From NCBI RefSeq assembly GCF_014698035.1, contig NZ_JACJSF010000032.1:1-64000 (forward strand): a stretch of DNA of 64,000 nucleotides. The letters run 5' to 3'. The stretch is from Desmonostoc muscorum FACHB-395 (GTDB lineage Bacteria > Cyanobacteriota > Cyanobacteriia > Cyanobacteriales > Nostocaceae). Positions within the stretch are counted from its first letter, which is position 1. Every line of letters begins with the position of its first letter. The notes under the pieces are model-generated. The model was not told the origin of the DNA. It made no database searches and worked only from the letters and a program-made list of their open reading frames with translations. Position numbers and translations under genes: made by a program. This document shows positions 24,815 to 32,080 of this stretch, piece by piece.

Positions 24815-26011
24815 ATGAATGTTGTAATAAATTTATTGCTTTTTTTGCTGCCAATTCTGAGTAGCTTTTGGATTGCCCAAACTTTCAACCCTTTATCTTC
24901 TTATCAGCCTCTCCATGCTATAGACGGAGCGGCTTTATATAAAAAAGAATTACCCAATGGGAATGAAGCCTATTTACAAGTTATCAATCTCCGCAAAATA
25001 CACATAGACCAAATTATCGGAGAAGTAGATAATATGGGTATAAATGAGGGTAAATATTATCAGGGGGAAAGTAAATATTACAGTCCTTTTTTCAAAAGAC
25101 ATTTGTTTTCTGAAGTTGCAGAAGAATATAAGAAACTCTACTCAAATAACGTTTTTTCAATAATTAATTGTTCTTTTTTTGAGCAATACGAGTCTAGTAC
25201 TCAATTATCTTTTCCAATTAAATTAAATGGTGTAGTCATCAGTGGTGGTAATAGCCCTTATGGGCCAATCAAACAACCAAAAGATAAATACTACAGTAAT
25301 ATTCGTCTCAAAGCTCTAGTCTGGGATAATAAGCAGGCATACATTACCGATTACAACCAAGTTAGCGGCGCACCTCTCAACCAAAATGGAGTGAAGAATG
25401 CGATCGTCACTTACCGATACAGCGATCATCCAGCAAAAGTCTTAGCCCAAAACCAAGCAAATAAGTATCAAGTCATCGGTACTCTAGACAAAGATGGTGT
25501 TAAAGGTGACGAGTTATTGTTGATTATGACGGTGAACAAAGCAACTCTGGATGAGGCAGCCGATTTATTACGTAAATTAGGAGTTAAAGGCGACATCATT
25601 ACTGTTGACGGCGGCAGATCAACTTATTTGTTCAATTCCCAGAACGGAAATATTATTGTTCCCCAACTGTCTAATCCGCAAGAAAATCCTGCCTTCCGAA
25701 ACCTTCCTCATTATTTGGGATTCCGTAAGACAACTAAAAATCAGGTTGCGCCAAAAATCCTGATTGGTCAGCTAACTGCTAAAGTACTTCCCAAGAAGGA
25801 TCAGCCCTATTTAATATTGTGGCAAGATAATTTTGATAGCGATGTCTCGATTAAGCTGTACGATGGAGACAAACTTATCCAAAATATTTCTTCCCGTACC
25901 GCTAGCGATGGTGTTTATGAGTGGATACCACGTATTTCTGTAAAAGAAGGCTATTTTATTCGTATTTCTAGCTGGAAAGACCGAAATATCTTCGGGGACT
26001 TGCAATTTTAA
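24815..26011 (+). CDS. Phosphodiester glycosidase family protein (NAGPA-like)
   Basis: The 398-residue protein has a hydrophobic N-terminus (VINLLLFLLPILSSFWIAQT). The body matches the phosphodiester glycosidase domain known from human NAGPA: FSIINCSFFEQ near residue 108, and the family signature KGDIITVDGGRSTYLF near 258, where the Asp-Gly-Gly turn is typical. Bacterial members are often cell-wall or exopolysaccharide linked; the substrate is unknown. A C-terminal region of about 75 residues (from VAPKILIGQ) looks like an added beta domain. The gene precedes the DhaM fusion gene by 88 bp on the same strand. Confidence 0.8.
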   Translation: MNVVINLLLFLLPILSSFWIAQTFNPLSSYQPLHAIDGAALYKKELPNGNEAYLQVINLRKIHIDQIIGEVDNMGINEGKYYQGESKYYSPFFKRHLFSEVAEEYKKLYSNNVFSIINCSFFEQYESSTQLSFPIKLNGVVISGGNSPYGPIKQPKDKYYSNIRLKALVWDNKQAYITDYNQVSGAPLNQNGVKNAIVTYRYSDHPAKVLAQNQANKYQVIGTLDKDGVKGDELLLIMTVNKATLDEAADLLRKLGVKGDIITVDGGRSTYLFNSQNGNIIVPQLSNPQENPAFRNLPHYLGFRKTTKNQVAPKILIGQLTAKVLPKKDQPYLILWQDNFDSDVSIKLYDGDKLIQNISSRTASDGVYEWIPRISVKEGYFIRISSWKDRNIFGDLQF

Positions 26012-26099
26012 TCAAAATAAACGCTGTTTTTAGCGGTGCGGAATGGGAGATTGGAATGGATAACGAGCTAAACGCAAACCTCTTAACAAGTTTGGCGGT

Positions 26100-28616
26100 A
26101 TGGCAGCGATCGGAATTGTTATCGTCTCTCACAGTAAACAACTAGCTCTAGGTGTGCGGGAACTCGCCGCGCAAATGGTTCAGGGCCAAGTTTCTATCGC
26201 TGTTGCAGCAGGTATTGAAGATCCTGAAAATCCATTGGGTACAGATCCGATTCAGGTTTATGAAGCGATCGCTTCTGTTTTCTCTGATGATGGTGTTTTA
26301 GTATTGATGGATTTGGGTAGTGCTTTGCTAAGTGCAGAAATGGCCATTGAGTTTTTGCCAGAAGCACAGCAACAAAAAGTGTATTTGTGTGAAGCACCTC
26401 TAGTAGAAGGTGCAGTAGCTGCTGTTGTTGCGGCAGGGGCTGGTAAAAACATTCACCAAGTCATGGCGGAAGCACGCGGCGCACTCCTAGCAAAAGCAAC
26501 TCAATTAGGTGTAAGTCCGTTGTCAGTTGTCAGTGACAATATCGAAGTAAGAAATTCACAATTTCCCGTCAAAGAAATCCGGTTAATTGTCAGCAATCGC
26601 TTAGGATTACACGCCCGTCCCGCAGCCCAGTTTGTGGGAACCGTCGCCCGCTTTCAATCCCAAATTCTAGTACAGAATTTAACTAGAAATACTGAGCTAG
26701 TTCGGGGTGACAGTATTAACCAAGTCACCACTTTAGGAGTGCGTCAAGGACACGAACTAGTAATTACTGCCACTGGTTCGGATGCAGATGAAGCGCTGGC
26801 GGCATTACAGGCGTTATTCGCAAATAATTTTGGTGAAGATAATGTTGCCTTGAATTCTCCACCAGTATTTCATCATGAAATTACCCCAGCAACTCACGGC
26901 GAACTTTCAGGAATTCCTGCTTCTCGGGGAGTAGCGATCGCACCTGTGGTTAATTATCAACCCACTCATATTACGATTACGGAATATCATATAGACGATC
27001 CTGAATCAGAGTGGCAAAGAGTACAAGCAGCAATTCAAACTGCTCGACAAGAAATCCAAGCAGTTTTTTCACAAGCATCTCTGCAAATTGGTGACGCTGA
27101 AGCCGCCATCTTCGATGCTCAATTACTATTTTTAGAAGATCCAGTATTGTTGGAAGCGGCTCATCAGCGTATTTTAGACCACCATATAAATGCTGAAGCA
27201 GCTTGGCAAGCCGTAGTAGATGAGGTGGTGACTTCCTACCGAACACTTGAGGATGCTTATCTGCAAGAGCGAGTTGAGGATGTTATCGACGTAGGGCAAA
27301 GAGTACTACGATTACTAGCTGGGAATGCCCCTGCTAACTTGCATCTTGCGGAACCGGCAATTTTAGTAGCAACTGATTTAACCCCCTCAGATACTGCTAG
27401 ATTAGATCCGAAAATGGTGTTGGGTATTTGTACAACTTCTGGTAGCGCCACTTCCCACAGCGCCATCATCGCCCGGACATTGGGTATTCCCGCAGTTTTG
27501 GGAGTGGATTCCCAGGTGTTGCACTTGGCAGATGGTACACTCATGGCGCTTGATGGTGAAAGTGGCAAGGCTTGGGTAGAACCAGAATCACATATCCTAG
27601 ATTTACTGGAGGCAAAGCGAGAGGCTTGGCAAACTGCCCAACAGGAAGCACAAGCTACAGCACACCAGCCAGCAATTACTCTTGATGGTCGGCAAGTTAG
27701 CGTTTTCGCCAATATTGGTAGTATAAATGATGTGCAAGTTGCTGTGGCTAGCGGTGCAGAAGGAGTGGGATTACTCCGCACAGAGTTTCTTTATCTCGAT
27801 AGGACAAGCGCCCCTACAGAAGAAGAACAACTTGAAGTGTATCAGGCGATCGCCCAAGTTTTAGATAATCGTCCCTTAATTATTCGTACTTTAGATGTCG
27901 GTGGTGATAAGCCACTTCCTTATCTGAGAGTCGGGTTTCCAGAAGCTAACCCTTTCTTAGGCTGGCGGGGAATTCGTTTCTGTTTGGATCATCTGGATTT
28001 ATTTAAAACTCAGTTACGGGCAATCTTGAGAGCCAGTGTAGGACACAAAATTAAGATCATGTTGCCGATGATTGCCACTGTGACGGAGGTACGTGCAGCT
28101 AAGGTAATTTTGGGTGAAGTGCAGGCTGAATTAAATCAAGCTGGTATCCCCTTTGATGCAGCGATGAAAGTAGGGATTATGGTGGAGGTTCCGTCAGCAG
28201 TTGCGATCGCAGATCAGTTAGCAGCTGAAGTGGACTTCTTTAGTATAGGTACTAACGACCTGAGTCAGTACGTCATGGCTAGCGATCGCACTAATCCCCG
28301 CGTGGCAAATTTGGTTGATGCACTACATCCAGCAGTGCTGAGAATGGTGCAGCAAACTATCAAAGCTGCCCATGCTGCGGGCATTTCGGTAGGATTATGT
28401 GGAGAATTGGCAGCAGATACTGTAGCAACACCAATTTTATTAGGTTTAGGGCTGGATGAGTTGAGCGTCAATCCTCAAAGTATACCTGGAGTGAAACAGG
28501 CGATCGCTCGATTAAGTATAGTTGAGAGTGAAGCGATCGCGGCATCAGCATTGCAACAAGATTCCGCAGTTCATGTCAGAGAACTAATCTCAACTTCAGT
28601 TACTCCCCCTGCGTAA
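26100..28616 (+). CDS. dhaM: DhaM-HPr-Enzyme I fusion (phosphoenolpyruvate phosphotransferase)
   Basis: The 838-residue protein joins three phosphotransfer modules. Residues 1-130 are a DhaM/EIIA-mannose fold (IVIVSHSKQLALGVREL, phospho-His 10). Residues about 155-245 are HPr (NRLGLHARPAAQFVG). Residues about 265-830 are Enzyme I, with TTSGSATSHSAIIARTLGIPAVLG (phospho-His), GLLRTEFLYLDR, and the PEP-binding IGTNDLSQYVMASDR and GLCGELA. All phospho-sites are present. In other bacteria this fusion phosphorylates the dihydroxyacetone kinase DhaL-ADP. No dhaK or dhaL lies within the window, so its partner must be elsewhere. Its last 17 bp overlap the convergent parE gene. Confidence 0.93.
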   Translation: MAAIGIVIVSHSKQLALGVRELAAQMVQGQVSIAVAAGIEDPENPLGTDPIQVYEAIASVFSDDGVLVLMDLGSALLSAEMAIEFLPEAQQQKVYLCEAPLVEGAVAAVVAAGAGKNIHQVMAEARGALLAKATQLGVSPLSVVSDNIEVRNSQFPVKEIRLIVSNRLGLHARPAAQFVGTVARFQSQILVQNLTRNTELVRGDSINQVTTLGVRQGHELVITATGSDADEALAALQALFANNFGEDNVALNSPPVFHHEITPATHGELSGIPASRGVAIAPVVNYQPTHITITEYHIDDPESEWQRVQAAIQTARQEIQAVFSQASLQIGDAEAAIFDAQLLFLEDPVLLEAAHQRILDHHINAEAAWQAVVDEVVTSYRTLEDAYLQERVEDVIDVGQRVLRLLAGNAPANLHLAEPAILVATDLTPSDTARLDPKMVLGICTTSGSATSHSAIIARTLGIPAVLGVDSQVLHLADGTLMALDGESGKAWVEPESHILDLLEAKREAWQTAQQEAQATAHQPAITLDGRQVSVFANIGSINDVQVAVASGAEGVGLLRTEFLYLDRTSAPTEEEQLEVYQAIAQVLDNRPLIIRTLDVGGDKPLPYLRVGFPEANPFLGWRGIRFCLDHLDLFKTQLRAILRASVGHKIKIMLPMIATVTEVRAAKVILGEVQAELNQAGIPFDAAMKVGIMVEVPSAVAIADQLAAEVDFFSIGTNDLSQYVMASDRTNPRVANLVDALHPAVLRMVQQTIKAAHAAGISVGLCGELAADTVATPILLGLGLDELSVNPQSIPGVKQAIARLSIVESEAIAASALQQDSAVHVRELISTSVTPPA

Positions 28617-28917
28617 ATTCGGTATCTTGAGCAAATATCTTCTCGATATCCCGCGCCCCGTGCAAGACACGCATAATTTGAATGCCTCCTTCAACCGTGC
28701 GGTAAAAGATGACATAATTTCCAGAAGAAAAGCTCCTGATACCTTCCCCTAACTCAGGGCGGTTACGACCAATTCCAGGCATAGCAGCAAGTTTCCGAAA
28801 CAATTGAGTAAAGCGGTTAAGCAATCGTCCCACTATTGCCAGATCATTCGCAGCTATGTATTCATAGATGTTATCAAGGTCGCTGACTGCTAACGGTGTA
28901 AAAGTGTAATTACTCAT
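28600..28917 (-). CDS. ParE/RelE-family toxin
   Basis: The 105-residue protein shows the ParE fold: FTPLAVSDLDNIYEYIA, then FRKLAAMPGIGRNRPELGEGIRSF and the C-terminal strands YVIFYRTVEGGIQIMRVLHGARDIEKIF. ParE toxins poison gyrase, while close relatives are ribosome-dependent RNases, so the target is uncertain. ATG 28917 is preferred to a TTG two codons upstream; the gap to the antitoxin stop is 2 nt. The 3' end overlaps the DhaM fusion gene. Confidence 0.9.
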   Translation of the reverse strand: MSNYTFTPLAVSDLDNIYEYIAANDLAIVGRLLNRFTQLFRKLAAMPGIGRNRPELGEGIRSFSSGNYVIFYRTVEGGIQIMRVLHGARDIEKIFAQDTEFTQGE

Positions 28918-28919
28918 TA

Positions 28920-29246
28920 TCAAGTGTCAGTCAAAGCAGTCTGGTAGCGAGACTGGAGCTGTGCCATCACTTCCTCCCCATTTAAGAGTTCGCCCCTGTC
29001 AGCTTGGTCAATACCCTTTTGAATTTCCTGTTGCAAGCTTTCTAGCTTCAGTTGATTTAGTTCCTCTTCAAGCTGCTGCAATCGATTAAGCATCTGTTGG
29101 AAAGCACGGGCATCTTGAACCACCACTGCCGCTTCGCCATTCACCGTTAAAACCAGTGGAGCTTTCGTTTCCTTAATTTGCTCAACATAGTTGCTAGCAT
29201 TGCGCCGGAAGTCCGTTAACGAGTGGATATTTTCAATGTTAACCAT
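28920..29246 (-). CDS. Phd/YefM-family antitoxin
   Basis: The 108-residue protein begins with the Phd/YefM DNA-binding segment: IHSLTDFRRNASNYVEQIKETKAPLVLTVNGEAAVVVQDA. The C-terminal half is a long acidic coiled helix (LQQLEEELNQLKLESLQQEIQKG) that would bind and neutralise the toxin encoded next to it. Gene order antitoxin then toxin is standard, and autoregulation is expected. Confidence 0.92.
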   Translation of the reverse strand: MVNIENIHSLTDFRRNASNYVEQIKETKAPLVLTVNGEAAVVVQDARAFQQMLNRLQQLEEELNQLKLESLQQEIQKGIDQADRGELLNGEEVMAQLQSRYQTALTDT

Positions 29247-29336
29247 ACTAGCACCTAATTAAGTACCTGATTCGATACTATTTTCTTTTGTCCTACACGT
29301 CAACAAGAAAACCAATTGATGTTTTTCTCAGCACTG

Positions 29337-29726
29337 TTAAAATCTGATTCCCAGTTGCCCGTTAAAACCACGAATAGAATTGTAACCAGCACCAACAAAA
29401 ACGTTATCAGTAGCACCCACCTGAACACCACCGGAAACTGCAACACCTTTATCCTCTGAATAAAGTCCAACTCCTACATAGGGTGAGATGACAGGCAAAC
29501 TGATAAATTTCAAAACATCTACTCCCGTAGCGCCATCAGGGCCAGTTCCTACTTCAACCCCAAAATTTAAAGCTCTAGCGCCTACAGCATAAGTTACATC
29601 ACCATCTTTTCCACCAACTGAAACCCAAGGTTGGGGTATAAGTTGAGCCGATGCTTGACTTGGAGCAAATAAAGCTAATAAACCGATAGATGTAAGTAAT
29701 GTTTTTGCAATAATCGCTATTTTCAC
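29337..29726 (-). CDS. Small secreted beta-barrel-like protein, unknown function
   Basis: GTG 29726 gives 129 residues and has an excellent Shine-Dalgarno (GGAGGAG) 6 bp upstream; the longer frame from 29741 would place that motif inside the coding region. A signal peptide (TLLTSIGLLALFAPSQASAQ) is followed by alternating Gly-rich strands and a terminal aromatic residue (QLGIRF), as in outer-membrane barrels. It is too short for a full eight-strand barrel to be certain. No family was recognised. Confidence 0.65.
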   Translation of the reverse strand: MKIAIIAKTLLTSIGLLALFAPSQASAQLIPQPWVSVGGKDGDVTYAVGARALNFGVEVGTGPDGATGVDVLKFISLPVISPYVGVGLYSEDKGVAVSGGVQVGATDNVFVGAGYNSIRGFNGQLGIRF

Positions 29727-30068
29727 ATTATTCTCCTCCACTAACTGGTGTATCTTAATTGTCTTCTTACAACTACCCTTGCTTCAGCACTACTGTTAAC
29801 TAGGGTTTGTCTATGATGGCTAATCGTGACGGATTGAAAGTCATTTGAGTGCCCGATGAGTGCAAGTTGCTTACTAAATGCTGTAAAAGTATAACTAAGT
29901 ACAACAGTATTTACGTAATTAAATAGGAAAAGTAGGATGTTTTATAAGAACCCTTGATTATCCTGTTGATAAGCTGTAGATTGGTGCGTAGTAGATAGTC
30001 AAGATAAAACTATACAAGTAATTTAGAAAAAGTAAGGGTTTGAGATTGCTTCTCTGCGAGATGCGATC

Positions 30069-30320
30069 GCAGAAATAGCAAATGCTGTCGCAGAAATAGC
30101 AAATGCTGTCGCAGAAATAACAAATGCTGTCGCAGAAATAGCAAATGTAGTCGCCGAAATAGCAAATGTAGTCGCCGAAATAGCAAATGCGATCACCAAA
30201 ATAACAAATGAGTTCGCCGAAATAGCAAATGCTGTCGCCGAAATAGCAAATGCTGTCGCCGAAATAGCAAATGCGATCACCAAAATAACAAATGAGTTCG
30301 CCGAAATAGCAAATGCGGTA
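30069..30320. repeat. Tandem array of twelve 21-bp units (GCAGAAATAGCAAATGCTGT type)
   Basis: Twelve exact-length units occupy 252 bp. Variants ending GCGATC, followed by ACCAAAATAACAAATGAGTT, recur at units 6-7 and 10-11, showing block duplication of about 84 bp. The plus frame (from GGGTTTGAG at 30036) has no stop and encodes a heptad, AEIANAV, suitable for a coiled coil. It has no ATG, GTG or TTG start, and a minus frame is open too. Confidence 0.94.
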
Positions 30321-30384
30321 CTCAATACCTAATGAATAATCGCAGTTATTGAATAGTTAAACAAAAAAACAAAAGGTAAAATCT

Positions 30385-30720
30385 ATGACACTGTATCAAG
30401 TCACTCAAACCACCGACAACGGAAACGGTGACACAGTAGGCACTCTCAGCTATGCTATCTTCCAAGCCAACGAATTCGATCGCCGACTCAATACACATGG
30501 ATTGCATCACGTGCGCTCCAAAGTCGAGTTTCAACCTCGTGCAACCGTTTTACCCCCTGATTTATTCGCTCAATATGAGGGTTTATCTTTCTGGGAGACT
30601 CCCACCAACAGTAGTCTAGCGAATGTGATTGTTGCCCAGCAGCTACAGATTCCCCTAGCGCCCCCGCTAGAGGTGGGAAACAAGGCAAACGGATCTAGTG
30701 TTTTTTCAAACTTGAGATGA
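30385..30720 (+). pseudogene. Possible N-terminal remnant of a secreted beta-helix/CSLREA-type protein
   Basis: The first ~30 residues (LYQVTQTTDNGNGDTVGTLS) resemble the start of large cyanobacterial repeat or beta-helix proteins, which typically begin VTNTNDSGxGSLRxAI. Residues 35-75 are unique, and the end (PLAPPLEVGN) looks like translated palindromic repeat DNA. The ORF has 111 codons. A truncated or decayed gene is the best guess; a small real gene is possible, because an AAGG lies 8 bp before the ATG. Confidence 0.4.
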
Positions 30721-30784
30721 TTTTAACCCTTAGCGATCGCTAATAACTAAAGGTTCAAGACTGTTGTTAAATATTAAATAAAAC

Positions 30785-31363
30785 ATGAAACAACAAGGTA
30801 TGGTCCTCTGGCTGACAGGCTTAAGTGGTGCAGGAAAAACAACTATCGCCCACGGTGTAGCCCAAGAACTGCAAAAGAGAAATCATCGCTTAGAAGTGCT
30901 AGATGGTGATGTCGTTCGCACCCATCTTTCACAAGAATTGGGTTTTAGCAAAGAAGACCGAGATACAAATGTGCGTCGTATTGGCTTTGTTGCGGAATTA
31001 CTTAGTCGCAATGGCATAATTGCGATCGTTGCTGCAATCAGCCCCTACCGTGATGTTCGAGATCAACTCAAACAGACAACTACTAATTTTGTCGAAGTTT
31101 ATGTAAATACTCCACTTGCAGTTTGTGAATTTCGTGACGTAAAAGGACTTTACGCCAAAGCAAAGGCAGAACAAATCAAACATTTTACTGGTATCTCTGA
31201 CCCTTATGAAGAACCATTAAATCCAGAAATTATCTGTCAAACGGATAAATTCACTATTGAGCAATGTGTTAACCAAGTACTTCACTATTTAGAACACCAA
31301 AATTTGATCGTTGCTGATAAAAATCTCATGCCAACTTCCTCACAATACATGAGAAAGGGATGA
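30785..31363 (+). CDS. cysC: Adenylyl-sulfate (APS) kinase
   Basis: CysC phosphorylates APS to PAPS in sulphate assimilation. The 192-residue product has the P-loop WLTGLSGAGKTTIAHGVA (residues 9-26), EVLDGDVVRTHLSQELGFSKEDRDTN-type signature spanning about 37-62, IAAISPYRDVRD-like loop (AAISPYRDVRDQL) and ISDPYEEPLNPE, all diagnostic. No other cys gene is adjacent. The ATG at 30785 gives normal length. Confidence 0.95.
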   Translation: MKQQGMVLWLTGLSGAGKTTIAHGVAQELQKRNHRLEVLDGDVVRTHLSQELGFSKEDRDTNVRRIGFVAELLSRNGIIAIVAAISPYRDVRDQLKQTTTNFVEVYVNTPLAVCEFRDVKGLYAKAKAEQIKHFTGISDPYEEPLNPEIICQTDKFTIEQCVNQVLHYLEHQNLIVADKNLMPTSSQYMRKG

Positions 31364-31452
31364 TTTAATTATTAAAAATTGATGATTTATAATTTAAGAT
31401 AAAACTTTAATTAATCAAGGTAGATTAAAACTATGATTACCTACCTATAGGA

Positions 31453-31549
31453 CTAGTACAACACGGCGGAAATAAACCACCTATTCTAAATTAATGAAAT
31501 CCTTACGCTGTATTCATTTTTAATTTTTAATTCCGCCTTGCGGTACTAG
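31453..31549. mobile_element. 97-bp MITE-like element with 19-bp imperfect terminal inverted repeats
   Basis: Left end CTAGTACAACACGGCGGAA (31453-31471) and right end TTCCGCCTTGCGGTACTAG (31531-31549) pair at 14 of 19 positions: CTAGTAC and GGCGGAA match exactly, with the middle five different. The interior is AT-rich and non-coding. Confidence 0.65.
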
Positions 31550-31593
31550 TAGCCTACTTTGAGACTTTGCGTCCCTTACTCACAGCAGCAACT

Positions 31594-31890
31594 CTACTCA
31601 AAAGTAGACACATCTCGCAGCAAACTAGGAATTTCCCCTTGAGAGAAAGGAAACTCCAGTAAAGTTTCTCTAAGACCCAAATACCCAGATTCAGCAAAAG
31701 ATAACAGCATTCTTGAAAGTGCTAGCCAAACCTCCGGTTCGTATTCCCAATCACGATAACGCGAAGCATGAGCGGCAATTGAACGTAACGCCCAAAAATA
31801 AGAATTCCGCACCACCGAACCACCTTTCTTAAACTCTGGTAAATCTTCGTGGTGGATAAAAAGTATTTGATTGTCAATTCTAGCTCTCAT
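31594..31890 (-). CDS. Hypothetical protein
   Basis: A 98-residue ORF with an unremarkable soluble composition. It opens RARIDNQILFIHHEDLPEFK and has an alpha-helical middle (WALRSIAAHASRYRDWEYEP) and a C-terminal EFPFSQGEIPSLL segment. No family was recognised. It lies behind the TonB receptor gene on the same strand but is separated from it by a hairpin repeat. It may be a real small gene, because codon use looks regular. Confidence 0.5.
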   Translation of the reverse strand: MRARIDNQILFIHHEDLPEFKKGGSVVRNSYFWALRSIAAHASRYRDWEYEPEVWLALSRMLLSFAESGYLGLRETLLEFPFSQGEIPSLLRDVSTFE

Positions 31891-31992
31891 CGCAATTTTG
31901 GATTTTAGATTAAAAGTAAATCTTAAATAGGGTGCATTACGGCTTTAGCCTAACGCACAATGTTGTATAGTAGTGCTACCAAAAAACTCGTC

Positions 31993-32068
31993 TTTTCTCT
32001 GTGTTCTCTGCGCCTCTGTGGTTCAATAAATAACTTTTAAACCGCAGAGTCACAGAGAACGCAGAGAG
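31993..32068. repeat. Long imperfect inverted repeat (CTCTGCG family) after the TonB receptor gene
   Basis: Arms TTCTCTGTGTTCTCTGCG... (31995-32023) and ...AACGCAGAGAGG (32040-32068) are complementary over about 28 positions with few mismatches. This is a strong hairpin 12 bp after the receptor stop codon, so it may terminate that transcript. It is related to the GCAGAG units inside the dispersed elements at 22.4 and 38.6 kb. Confidence 0.7.
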
Positions 32069-32080
32069 GAAAGTAGACAC

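Noticed and set aside
30023..30325. Minus-strand 100-codon ORF rich in Ala/Ile/Phe (AFAISAT repeats)
   Set aside because: It mirrors the 21-bp array. The peptide is low in complexity and there is no upstream signal or homology.
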